From JAIEOG01 sp964611895 (lineage in GTDB: Bacteria; Bdellovibrionota; FAC87; UBA2466), in NCBI GenBank assembly GCA_964611895.1, contig CAZTDN010000013.1, positions 16,583-80,582 of the forward strand: 64,000 nucleotides of DNA, read 5' to 3'. A program made the translations under genes and the position numbers. Below the pieces are notes generated by a model. That model worked only from the letters and a program-made list of their open reading frames with translations. It was not told where the DNA came from and did no database searches. The first letter of the stretch is position 1. Each line of letters begins with the position of its first letter. Positions 51,318-60,028 of the stretch are shown piece by piece.

Positions 51318-53769
51318 CGTCGTCCTTTTCTACGATCTTCGCAACTGCTCCTACGGATTCTCCTTCGTCCAGGTTAATGAGCCGCACGCCCTGTGCCACA
51401 CGCCCCACCTCTGAAATTTCCGCAACTCGAGTCCGAATAACTTTCCCCTGACTAGAGGCGATAATGAGCTCATCTTCTTCCTGAACCTGGCGCACAGCGA
51501 CGACCGGGCCATTCTTGTCAGTGATTTTCATGGTCATCACGCCTGATCCGCCGCGTCCCTGGGTGCGGTATTCATCCAACATGGTTCGTTTGCCGAAGCC
51601 TTTTTCGGTCACCGTCAGGATCTGTGTTTTCTTGGACTCTGTCGGAACAACTGTGGCCAGACCAATTACCCGATCCCCATCGTCCAGTCTCATCCCGGCA
51701 ACACCGCGAGCCGTCCGGCCCATGGGCCTAACTTCACTCTCGTCAAAACGAATGGAGTGGCCCATGCGACTTACCAAAATAACCTGCTGCGAACCATCGG
51801 TAACTTTGGCGTCGACCAGAGTGTCCCCTTCATCGAAAGTAACAGCGATAATCCCTTTTTTCATTGGCCGCGCGAAAGCCATTAGGGGGGTTTTTTTGAT
51901 GATTCCTTGCCCTGTCGCCATCACCACGAAAAGGTTTTCCTTAAACTCCTTAATCGGCAGCACTGCTTGTACGCGCTCGTTGGTACTGAGGTTTAGCAAA
52001 TTGACGATCGGCTTTCCTTTGGCCGTCCGTCCCGCCTCTGGAATTTTATGAACTTTCAGCCAATACAAACGGCCCTGATCCGTGAAACAAAGAATTTCGT
52101 CGTGAGTACTGGCCACAAAGATTTCCCAAATGAAATCTTCTTCTCGGGTACCCGCCCCTACAACACCCTTTCCTCCTCGCTTTTGGGCTCGATAGGTGTC
52201 CAAAGGCAGTCGCTTAATGTAGCCGGAGTACGTGACCGTAACCACCGTAGCTTCATCTGTGATGAGGTCTTCAATAGTTAAGTCATCTTGCTGTTCAATA
52301 AACTGAGTGCGTCGTTCATCGGCGAAGTTTTTTCGTACCTCGTCCAACTCATCTAAAATGATGCGAGTAATTTTGCGCTCGTCTGCAAGGATGCTCTTCA
52401 ACTCAGCGATGAGGCTCATCGTCTGATTGTACTCATCGATGATTTTTTCGCGCTCCAGGCCAGTCAGTCGCTGAAGGCGCATCTCCAAAATGGCTTTGGC
52501 CTGGACGAGACTAAAAAGGTATTTGGCAATGAGCTTTTCCTGGGCCTCAGTGGGATTTGCAGCTTTTCGTATTATTCCAACGACATCATCGAGATTCTCA
52601 ACCGCCTTCTTGAGCGCTTCCAAAATATGCGCTTTTTCCTCGGCTTTCTTTAACTCAAATACCGTCCTCCGAGTAACTACCTCTCTTCGGTGATTGAAAA
52701 AGGCTTGGAGAAGATCGCGCAAATTCATCATTTTTGGCTGCTGCTGATCAATGGCCAGCATGCTGATGCCAAAAGACGTTTGCATTTGAGTGTTCTTATA
52801 GAGCTGATTGAGGACAACGCGACTATCCTCACCTTTCTTCAACTCAAAGACGATCCGCATGCCTTTGCGGTCTGATTCGTCGCGAATATCACTAATTCCT
52901 TCAACTTTCTTTTCACGAACTAAATCCGCGACACTCTCTATCAATTTAGATTTGTTTACTTGGTAAGGGATCTCAGTGACGACGATCCGTTCCCGATCTC
53001 CTTTTGAGACCTCAACTTCAGTCTTGGCCCGAAGATTTACGACACCTCTACCCGTAGTATAGGCTTCGATTAAGCCCCGCCTGCCGTAAATAAACCCTGC
53101 GGTCGGAAAATCAGGACCAGGAACATACTTCATCAAGTCCCGAGCGCTAAGCTTGGGGTTTTCGATGAGCGCCTTAAGAGCATCGATAACTTCGCCCAGA
53201 TTGTGGGGTGGAATGTTCGTCGCCATGCCCACGGCGATTCCCGCTGCGCCGTTTACCAACAAATTAGGAATGCGCGTGGGAAGTACGACGGGCTCTTTAA
53301 GTGAATTGTCATAATTTGCCTGAAACTCTACGGTCTCTTTGTCCAGATCCGTCAGAACTTCATTAGTGACCTTGGCTAAACGAATTTCTGTATACCGCAT
53401 GGCAGCGGCACTGTCCCCGTCAATAGATCCAAAGTTTCCCTGCCCTTGGATAAGGGGATAGCGCAAACTAAAATCCTGCGCCATTCGCACAGCGGTTTCA
53501 TAGACAGCCGAATCTCCGTGGGGGTGGTACTTACCGATTACATCCCCCACAATACGGGCCGACTTTTTGTACGGTTTGTCATGCGTATTGCCCATGTCAT
53601 ACATGGCGTACAAAATACGTCGATGAACGGGTTTCATTCCATCGCGCACATCGGGCAAGGCTCGCCCAACGATAACGCTCATCGCGTACTCCAAGTACGC
53701 GTCCTTCATCTGGTTTTCGATACTTACAACCGTTAGCTGATTGCCCGGCCGATTATTTTCAGTTTCCAT
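51250..53769 (-). CDS. gyrA: DNA gyrase subunit A, 839 aa
   Basis: Breakage-reunion subunit of gyrase introducing negative supercoils. The catalytic Tyr126 is in AAAMRYTE, preceded by the quinolone-determining region HPHGDSAVYE with Ser87 (E. coli Ser83) and Glu91 (Asp87), a natural variation. The C-terminal beta-pinwheel has repeated segments (e.g. GRTARGVAGMRLDDGD) including the GyrA-box-like KRGGKGV. Stops in a Ser/Asp-rich tail that overlaps the next gene. It starts directly at the gyrB stop. Confidence 0.98.
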   Translation of the reverse strand: METENNRPGNQLTVVSIENQMKDAYLEYAMSVIVGRALPDVRDGMKPVHRRILYAMYDMGNTHDKPYKKSARIVGDVIGKYHPHGDSAVYETAVRMAQDFSLRYPLIQGQGNFGSIDGDSAAAMRYTEIRLAKVTNEVLTDLDKETVEFQANYDNSLKEPVVLPTRIPNLLVNGAAGIAVGMATNIPPHNLGEVIDALKALIENPKLSARDLMKYVPGPDFPTAGFIYGRRGLIEAYTTGRGVVNLRAKTEVEVSKGDRERIVVTEIPYQVNKSKLIESVADLVREKKVEGISDIRDESDRKGMRIVFELKKGEDSRVVLNQLYKNTQMQTSFGISMLAIDQQQPKMMNLRDLLQAFFNHRREVVTRRTVFELKKAEEKAHILEALKKAVENLDDVVGIIRKAANPTEAQEKLIAKYLFSLVQAKAILEMRLQRLTGLEREKIIDEYNQTMSLIAELKSILADERKITRIILDELDEVRKNFADERRTQFIEQQDDLTIEDLITDEATVVTVTYSGYIKRLPLDTYRAQKRGGKGVVGAGTREEDFIWEIFVASTHDEILCFTDQGRLYWLKVHKIPEAGRTAKGKPIVNLLNLSTNERVQAVLPIKEFKENLFVVMATGQGIIKKTPLMAFARPMKKGIIAVTFDEGDTLVDAKVTDGSQQVILVSRMGHSIRFDESEVRPMGRTARGVAGMRLDDGDRVIGLATVVPTESKKTQILTVTEKGFGKRTMLDEYRTQGRGGSGVMTMKITDKNGPVVAVRQVQEEDELIIASSQGKVIRTRVAEISEVGRVAQGVRLINLDEGESVGAVAKIVEKDDDDTDESIPATASSEDPGSSGNA

Positions 53770-56196
53770 TTAAATATCCAAACTTCTAACTTTAAGCGCG
53801 TTTGCCTCGATAAAATCACGTCGCGGCTTGACCTGATCTCCCATCAATGTCGAAAAAATACTGTCCGCCTCCACCGCATCTTCAATTTGCACCTGGAGAA
53901 AGGAGCGCATTTTGGGGTCCATGGTCGTTTCCCAAAGCTGTTCAGGATTCATTTCTCCCAATCCCTTGTAGCGCTGAATTTGAACTCCCTTTTGCGCTCT
54001 TTCTTCGATGAACTTTTTCAAGGCTTCCACATCTTGAAAAACCTGTTTTTCATCAGCTGAACTCGCCGTAAAAGGTGCCGAACCGAGCTTGTCGAATGAT
54101 TGAGATATTTTTCGCATTTCCTGTAACTGGCTGCTCGCCAAGAAGTCGTGGGTCACCCGAGTAGTAACCTTCAGATTATTCTTGATAGTCGAGCACTCTG
54201 CCTGAAAGCAGTCATGTTCTTCGTCCTTCTTCAGCACGAAGGTAAAACTTCCCCCATCCTTGCGACCTTCAAAACGTTTGGCATAAGTCTGGAGTTTTTC
54301 GGTTAGTGCCTTTTCGTCCTTCAGGGTCTCTACGGTCCAGGCGCTGTCCAAAGCCATTGCGTGCAATAGTCCGCGATCGGCTCGACGCGCAAGCGATGTC
54401 ACCAAACTATTGAATTGGGAAATCTTCCTAAAGAGGTTTCGCGCCGCGCTTTTTTCGACTTTTCCAGCGCTGCTGGTTATCTCGTACTCCTCTAATCCCT
54501 GCGTGAGAATGAATTCTTCAAAACTAGAGTTGTCCTGAAGGTACTGCTCGGTTTTTCCTTTTTTAACCTTATAAAGAGGGGGTTGAGCGATGTAGAGATA
54601 CCCTTTCTCGATAACCTCGACCATTTGTCGATAGAAAAATGTGAGTAAGAGAGTGCGAATATGCGCACCATCGACATCGGCATCCGTCATAATGATGATT
54701 TTGTGATACCGAACTTTCGAAATATCGTAGTCGCCTGCGCCAATCCCAGTCCCCAATGCGGTTATCAGAGTACGGATTTCAGCGAACTCCAACATCTTGT
54801 CGAATCGGGCTTTTTCGACGTTCAGGATTTTTCCCTTCAGCGGTAAGATGGCTTGGTTTTTTCGATCTCGAGCCTGCTTTGCGGAGCCACCTGCGGAGTC
54901 CCCTTCAACGATATAAAGTTCGCAAAGCGCGGGGTCTCGTTCTTGGCAGTCAGCCATTTTTCCTGGCAGCCCTCCCAAATCCAAGGCGGACTTTCTACGA
55001 GTAAGATCCCGGGCTTTTTTAGCGGCTATGCGTGCCCGTGCTCCTTCGATGGCCTTTGCAGCAATTTTTTTTGCGTCACCTGGATTTTCATCCAGAAAAA
55101 TACCAAATCTTTCGTTCACCAGGTTTTCGACAATTCCCTTTACTTCGGAGTTCCCTAATTTGGTTTTTGTTTGGCCTTCGAACTGTGGATTGGAAATCTT
55201 AACGCTGATTACACTGGTTAATCCTTCGCGAATATCCTCTCCCATCAAACTTTCTTTGAGGTCTCGATTGAGATTGTTTGCCTCAATGTACTTGTTGACG
55301 GTCTTTGTGAGAGCGGCTTTTAGTCCAGCGAGGTGAGTCCCACCCTCGAAAGTGTTTATATTGTTTGCAAAAGTAGAGATTGTCTCTTTGTAGCTGTCGT
55401 TCCACTGCATCGCCAGCTCTAAGAAAACCCCCTTTGTTTCCGCATAAAGGTAAATCACGTCTTTATGCAGCTTGGTCTTAGCTTTGTTCATGAACTCAAC
55501 GAATGACTTCAACCCGCCTTCGGCAAAAAATTCCTGAGTTTGTTCCGTGCGTTCATCGGTAAGGGTAATCTTGATGCCGCTGTTCAGAAACGAAAGCTCC
55601 CGAAGTCGATTGGCTACTGTTTCATAGTTGAATTCAGTAACTTCAAAAATCGAGGCGTCCGGCTTGAAAATGATCCGCGTTCCGGTTCGCTCCGTTTTAC
55701 CTACTTCTTGAATAGGGCCGAGCGGATTGCCGATAGCAAATTTTTGTACAAAAACTTTTCCCTGACGGCGAACTTCGGCTGTAAGAGTTTCAGAAAGTGC
55801 GTTCACCACTGAAACCCCTACGCCGTGCAATCCCCCGGAAACTTTATAGGAGTTGTTGTTAAATTTGCCGCCTGCATGCAATTTGGTAAGCGCAACTTCT
55901 AGGGCCGAAATTCCCTCAGTGGGATGAATGTCAGTGGGAATCCCACGACCGTCGTCATCCACTGTGATCGAATTGTCGATATGTATTGTGACAGCGACAT
56001 TTTTGCAGAAACCGGCCATCGCTTCATCAATGGAGTTATCGACGATTTCCCAAATGAGATGATGGAGACCACGCACTCCTGTATCGCCGATGTACATCCC
56101 CGGTCTTTTTCTAACAGCCTCTAACCCCTCTAATACCTGGATTGAAGAGGCACCGTATCCGGCACCCGCCGTAGTTGAATCATTTTCTGGTGGCAT
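53770..56196 (-). CDS. gyrB: DNA gyrase subunit B, 808 aa
   Basis: ATPase and TOPRIM subunit of gyrase. GHKL ATPase markers are VDNSIDEAMAGFC and DDDGRGIPTDIHP with GGLHGVGVSVVNALS. The TOPRIM acidic motif is YIVEGDSAGGSAKQARDRK with DADVDGAHIRTLLLTFFYR. The C-terminal tail is GLGEMNPEQLWETTMDP. Length is typical. It lies 31 bases after dnaN; recF, usually between them, is missing. Confidence 0.98.
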   Translation of the reverse strand: MPPENDSTTAGAGYGASSIQVLEGLEAVRKRPGMYIGDTGVRGLHHLIWEIVDNSIDEAMAGFCKNVAVTIHIDNSITVDDDGRGIPTDIHPTEGISALEVALTKLHAGGKFNNNSYKVSGGLHGVGVSVVNALSETLTAEVRRQGKVFVQKFAIGNPLGPIQEVGKTERTGTRIIFKPDASIFEVTEFNYETVANRLRELSFLNSGIKITLTDERTEQTQEFFAEGGLKSFVEFMNKAKTKLHKDVIYLYAETKGVFLELAMQWNDSYKETISTFANNINTFEGGTHLAGLKAALTKTVNKYIEANNLNRDLKESLMGEDIREGLTSVISVKISNPQFEGQTKTKLGNSEVKGIVENLVNERFGIFLDENPGDAKKIAAKAIEGARARIAAKKARDLTRRKSALDLGGLPGKMADCQERDPALCELYIVEGDSAGGSAKQARDRKNQAILPLKGKILNVEKARFDKMLEFAEIRTLITALGTGIGAGDYDISKVRYHKIIIMTDADVDGAHIRTLLLTFFYRQMVEVIEKGYLYIAQPPLYKVKKGKTEQYLQDNSSFEEFILTQGLEEYEITSSAGKVEKSAARNLFRKISQFNSLVTSLARRADRGLLHAMALDSAWTVETLKDEKALTEKLQTYAKRFEGRKDGGSFTFVLKKDEEHDCFQAECSTIKNNLKVTTRVTHDFLASSQLQEMRKISQSFDKLGSAPFTASSADEKQVFQDVEALKKFIEERAQKGVQIQRYKGLGEMNPEQLWETTMDPKMRSFLQVQIEDAVEADSIFSTLMGDQVKPRRDFIEANALKVRSLDI

Positions 56197-56227
56197 TAAA
56201 ATTCCGATCCCGCCCTACTAACGTGCA

Positions 56228-57367
56228 TCAAATGCGCATGGGCATGACAACACTGGTGTGATTTGCTCCATGAAGAGAACGTATGACTCCCGGGTTTTGT
56301 TTCCCTTTGAGTTCCAAAAGAACTTTCTCTCCTTCAATAGAAGAAACTGCATCTATCAAATACCTTGAATTGAAACCAATCTTCAGCTCTTCCCCTTCGT
56401 AGTCGACGCTGATTTCTTCTTTTGCATCGCCTAACTCCGGACTTTGACTGGTGAGTTGGAGCATCCCGGGTGTTAAATTGAGCTGAACACTTCGGGATTT
56501 GTCCGACGACATCAAAGAAATTCGCTTGAGTGAAGCAAGAAAAGCTTCTCGATCCAATTGGACAGACTGCAAAGCACTTTCGGGGATAATACGGCGATAA
56601 TCAGCGTACTTACCCTCGATTAAGCGCATTGATAAAAATATATTTTCTCGTTTAACAAAGAGCATTCGACCTTTGATGGTGACGAAAAAGTCTTCTTTGC
56701 CTTCTGACAAGAGACGACGAAGTTCATTTAGCCCTTTGCGAGGAACGATCACGCCATCTTTGAAAAGCACCCATGCGGTTTCATCGAAGAGAGCCTCTGC
56801 ATTATCGACCAGTGATAGACGATGCGCGTCAGTTGCCACCATGCGAAACACACGATGATTATTTTCATCTCGGGTTTCAAAGTAGACGCCATTCAAATGG
56901 TAACGCGCCTCGTCAGTAGACGCAGCGTATAATGTCTTGTCCAGCATGGCTACAACAGCGGTACCGTTCATTCGAACAAAAGCCTGAGATTCCTCGGAGG
57001 TGAAAGTAGGCATCTCTGGGAAATCTTCTGCTGGTAAACCCACGATATTGAAAAGACTCTTTCCAGCCCGAATTTCTAAACGATTGTTTTCTTTGGTTTG
57101 GAAATGAATCGTGGTTTCCGGCAACTCACGCACAATGTCCAAAAGACTTCTGGCGCGGACGGTTATGGCGCCCGATTCTTGAATACCTTCTGTTGGCAAT
57201 AGACTTTGAATGCCTACTTCCAAATCTGTGGCAGAAAGAGAAAGAAAAATACCTTCTGTTTTTAGGAGCGCGTTAGAAAGGATGGGCATCGTAGTACGCC
57301 GCTCAACGACGTTTTGTACTCGCTGGAGCCCTACCAACATTTGCGACTTGGGAATTGAGAACTTCAT
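56228..57367 (-). CDS. dnaN: DNA polymerase III beta subunit (sliding clamp), 379 aa
   Basis: Ring clamp that holds the replicative polymerase on DNA. It has three repeated domains, starting with MKFSIPKSQMLVGLQRVQNVVERRTTMPILSNAL and ending with the MPMRI motif. The hydrophobic-pocket region has MVATDAHRLSLV and GFNSRYLIDAVSS. GGAGAAGG precedes the start codon. It lies directly beside the putative origin but without dnaA, which is normally upstream. Confidence 0.97.
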   Translation of the reverse strand: MKFSIPKSQMLVGLQRVQNVVERRTTMPILSNALLKTEGIFLSLSATDLEVGIQSLLPTEGIQESGAITVRARSLLDIVRELPETTIHFQTKENNRLEIRAGKSLFNIVGLPAEDFPEMPTFTSEESQAFVRMNGTAVVAMLDKTLYAASTDEARYHLNGVYFETRDENNHRVFRMVATDAHRLSLVDNAEALFDETAWVLFKDGVIVPRKGLNELRRLLSEGKEDFFVTIKGRMLFVKRENIFLSMRLIEGKYADYRRIIPESALQSVQLDREAFLASLKRISLMSSDKSRSVQLNLTPGMLQLTSQSPELGDAKEEISVDYEGEELKIGFNSRYLIDAVSSIEGEKVLLELKGKQNPGVIRSLHGANHTSVVMPMRI

Positions 57368-57388
57368 GCCTTCTCCGGACCGGTCAAA

Positions 57389-57412
57389 GTATAAGAATTC
57401 TTCTTCTTATAC
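57389..57412. promoter_or_regulatory. Inverted repeat just upstream of dnaN
   Basis: GTATAAGAA and TTCTTATAC form a 9-base perfect inverted repeat with a 6-base spacer. It lies 22 bases from the dnaN start and overlaps a candidate -10 box (minus TATACT, 57388-57393). It could be an operator controlling the dnaN-gyrB-gyrA cluster, or contribute to the origin. Confidence 0.4.
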
Positions 57413-57429
57413 CTAATATAGATCTTTAA

Positions 57430-57445
57430 TAGTAGTAGTAATTAG
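57430..57445. other. DnaA-trio-like TAG repeat in the origin
   Basis: TAGTAGTAGTAATTAG, which on the minus strand reads CTAATTACTACTACTA, lies 3 bases from a box-like ATTTCAACA (minus, 57449-57457). Orientation relative to the box is the same as in the Bacillus subtilis unwinding element. Trios separate the strands when bound by DnaA. The GC-rich spacer usually found next to the trios is not evident. Confidence 0.4.
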
Positions 57446-57623
57446 CATTGTTGAAATGTTAATAACTCACTTAACCCATCGAAATTGAACATTTTATCCT
57501 GTGGATAAACCTGTGGATAACCCTGTGGATAACTTTCCCCAACCTGTGGATAAATAGTTATCAACAAGTTATCAACAATCTTTCAACAACCTATCAACAT
57601 AGTTATCAACAAAGTTGTTAACA
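57430..57623. other. oriC: Probable chromosomal replication origin (oriC)
   Basis: Four perfect DnaA boxes read TGTGGATAA (57500, 57512, 57524, 57545), the first three at an exact 12-base period. In opposite orientation follow TTATCAACA at 57558, 57569 and 57603, with near-matches CTTTCAACA (57580), CTATCAACA (57591) and TTGTTAACA (57615), spaced 11-12 bases. The left side is AT-rich (57389-57500) and holds TAG repeats. Genes diverge from here: dnaN, gyrB and gyrA leave to the left on minus, tolC-macAB to the right on plus. dnaA is not adjacent. Identification rests on box arrays and gene context. Confidence 0.88.
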
Positions 57624-57791
57624 ACACTGGGCGTCACCGCGCCAGCCCCCCAAGCTGTGTTCGAATTGACACAGAAACAGATTTATCTCGCTTCTACCGC
57701 ACGTCGTCAAACCGGTTTTTTTAACTAAGCTAAACCAACCAAGTCACCGATCCGGTTTGTAGGAAACTCCAAGAATATTCCAATCCTTTTT
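57624..57791. other. Spacer between the origin and tolC
   Basis: About 168 bases between the last DnaA-box-like element and the tolC start, presumably with the tolC promoter. No hairpin, open frame or strong promoter stands out apart from a T-rich patch at 57716-57722. Confidence 0.4.
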
Positions 57792-59078
57792 ATGCGTTCA
57801 CTCAGTACACTTTTCGCAACTCTGGCTCTATTCGGGATGGAAATCCCATGCGCCGCAGCATTGGAGGGTTTGACTTGGACAGAGGCGGCCAAAGAAGCTT
57901 CCATTGGAAACCCTGATATACGCAGCGCAGAAGAGTCTTTGGCAAAATCCAAATCGCAAGTTGGCGCAGCATTCAGTGCGTTTTTGCCCGTGGTTGCCGG
58001 GTCCGTGAGCTATGTGCACGGGAATACATCATCGGCCTCCGGGTCCGTATCGGCCTTTGGGGCATCCGCAACGACAGACCAGTATAGTTTAGGGGTTACA
58101 GCCACCCAGAACCTGTTTAACGGCTTTCAAGATCGTGCGGCACTGTTGCAGGCGCGTGCCAACCAGAACGCAGCAGAAGCCAACCTGCGCGCTCAGAAGG
58201 CCACAGTGCACCAACAGCTAAAAAAGGCCTTTTACCAACTAGTATATGCGCAACAGGCCGAGAGCTTGTTGCGTCGCATCGAAAAGCGCCGCCGGGATAA
58301 TTTTCATCTGGTTGAGCTTCGTTTTAGCGGCGGCCGAGAAAATAAGGGCGCGTTTCTCAAAAGTCGCGGCCAATGGAGACAAGCCCAGTTTGCAGTAAAA
58401 CAGAATCGTAGAAACATTCTTGTTGCGCAGCAGCAACTGGCGGTGCTGATGGGACGGCGTGACAGCGAAAATATTCGGGTGGTGGGCACTCTTACAACCA
58501 AAGAAATTCCCGCCGATCTCAAATCGATTGACGCGCTAGCACGAGAGACGCCTGCCGTAGAGCAGACTTCAGCGAATTTAGTGGCTGCCCAGGCTGCGAG
58601 TCAGGCCAGTTTTGGCAGCCTGCTACCCAGCTTGAGTCTGACCGGAAGCCTTTCCAAAGTAGGATTGACGTTCCCCCCAGATACGAATCGCTGGACAGTG
58701 GGATTAACGCTTACCGTTCCAATATTTCGGTATTCCAATTTTGCCAATTTGTCTGGAATGCGCGCAGACGAGCGGCGGGCGGAGTTTGCTTCGTCCAATG
58801 CGGATCGCCAAGCCGTGGCGAATCTGACATCGGCGCTTACCGCGTTACAGCTTGCTGCAGAGAATGTCTCTGTACAGGCAGATGTTAAGGAAGCGAGCGA
58901 AGTCCGAGCAGAAATAGCGCGAGGACAATACACCTCGGGACTCTGTTCGTTTAACGATTGGGACATCATTGAAACCGACTTGATCACTCAGGAGCAAGGC
59001 CTACTTTTGGCTAAACAAGGCGCTGTAAATGCTGAAGCAGACTGGGAACAAGCCGTTGGGCGTGGAGATATCCCATGA
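57792..59078 (+). CDS. TolC-family outer-membrane efflux protein, 428 aa
   Basis: Outer-membrane channel for a tripartite pump. Signal peptide MRSLSTLFATLALFGMEIPCAAA then two outer-membrane-factor repeats: LTWTEAAKEASIGNPDIRSAEESLAKSKSQ starts the first helical pair, and FGSLLPSLSLTGSLSKVG the second. Beta-strand segment QYSLGVTATQNLFNG is typical. It has the standard length. The stop overlaps the start of the adaptor gene by 4 bases (ATGA). Confidence 0.92.
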   Translation: MRSLSTLFATLALFGMEIPCAAALEGLTWTEAAKEASIGNPDIRSAEESLAKSKSQVGAAFSAFLPVVAGSVSYVHGNTSSASGSVSAFGASATTDQYSLGVTATQNLFNGFQDRAALLQARANQNAAEANLRAQKATVHQQLKKAFYQLVYAQQAESLLRRIEKRRRDNFHLVELRFSGGRENKGAFLKSRGQWRQAQFAVKQNRRNILVAQQQLAVLMGRRDSENIRVVGTLTTKEIPADLKSIDALARETPAVEQTSANLVAAQAASQASFGSLLPSLSLTGSLSKVGLTFPPDTNRWTVGLTLTVPIFRYSNFANLSGMRADERRAEFASSNADRQAVANLTSALTALQLAAENVSVQADVKEASEVRAEIARGQYTSGLCSFNDWDIIETDLITQEQGLLLAKQGAVNAEADWEQAVGRGDIP

Positions 59079-60025
59079 AACACAAATTCGTTTGGTTTTT
59101 GGTGATCATGGCGGCTATCGGGGGCGGGAGTTTATATTGGTATCGTTTACAACCAGCTCCGCAAGCCTACGAGAGCGTTCCAGTTACACGTGCTTCAATT
59201 AGCGTAGTCGTAACCGCAACGGGAGGAGTTCAGGCGCAAAACCGCCTAGAAATTAAGCCTCCTATTGGCGGGCGGATTGAAGAAATTTTGGTGGAAGAAG
59301 GAAACAAAGTTTCTAAACGCGATGTACTTGCTTGGATGAGCTCAACAGAGCGCGTTGCCATGGTGGACACGGCAAGTTCGCGAGGAGCAGAGGAACGCAA
59401 GAAGTGGGAGTCGATGTATCGCCCAACGCCCATCCTTGCGCCCTTAACCGGAATATTGATTTTGAGAAATGTACAGCCGGGCCAGACTGTCACCTCTACG
59501 GACGTAGTGATGGTGATGTCGGATCATTTGATTGTTCGGGCCGATGTGGATGAGACAGACATTGGAAAAATAAAAGTTGGCCAAACTGCGACACTAACGT
59601 TGGATGCCTATCCCAAGGAGATGATCACTGGGCAGGTGAATCACATCGCTTTTGATGCAAAAACTACGAACAACGTAACAGTTTACCAGGTGGACATTCT
59701 CCCTCAATCGGTTCCGGAGTTTATGCGCAGTGGAATGACTGCGACCGTAGCGTTTGACATAGAAAAGAAGGAACAAATATTAGTCATCCCGCAAGAAGCT
59801 GTGCAAATCAGAGACGGCGAGAGTTTGGTGAAAACCAACACAGGTGGCTCTTCGCCTAAAGAAGTAGCGATCAAAACAGGCATATCTGATGGAAAAAAAA
59901 CCGAAGTTCTTTCGGGGTTGAATGAGGGTGATGTTGTTCTCATTCCAAAACTGAATTTGGGTTTCGAGCGCAAGCCAAAAAACAGCACCAATCCATTTGC
60001 GCCCATGCGGGCCCCTCGCAGGTAG
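59075..60025 (+). CDS. MacA/HlyD-type membrane-fusion adaptor, 316 aa, with short hairpin
   Basis: Periplasmic adaptor joining MacB-type permease and TolC. One N-terminal helix (WFLVIMAAIGGGSLYWY), a lipoyl domain split around a hairpin, a beta-barrel domain (VRADVDETDIGKIKVGQ) and a membrane-proximal domain follow. The helical hairpin between the lipoyl halves is only about 30 residues (STERVAMVDTASS to WESMYRPTP), much shorter than in E. coli MacA. It overlaps tolC and sits 3 bases before macB. Confidence 0.88.
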   Translation: MKHKFVWFLVIMAAIGGGSLYWYRLQPAPQAYESVPVTRASISVVVTATGGVQAQNRLEIKPPIGGRIEEILVEEGNKVSKRDVLAWMSSTERVAMVDTASSRGAEERKKWESMYRPTPILAPLTGILILRNVQPGQTVTSTDVVMVMSDHLIVRADVDETDIGKIKVGQTATLTLDAYPKEMITGQVNHIAFDAKTTNNVTVYQVDILPQSVPEFMRSGMTATVAFDIEKKEQILVIPQEAVQIRDGESLVKTNTGGSSPKEVAIKTGISDGKKTEVLSGLNEGDVVLIPKLNLGFERKPKNSTNPFAPMRAPRR

Positions 60026-60028
60026 CGC

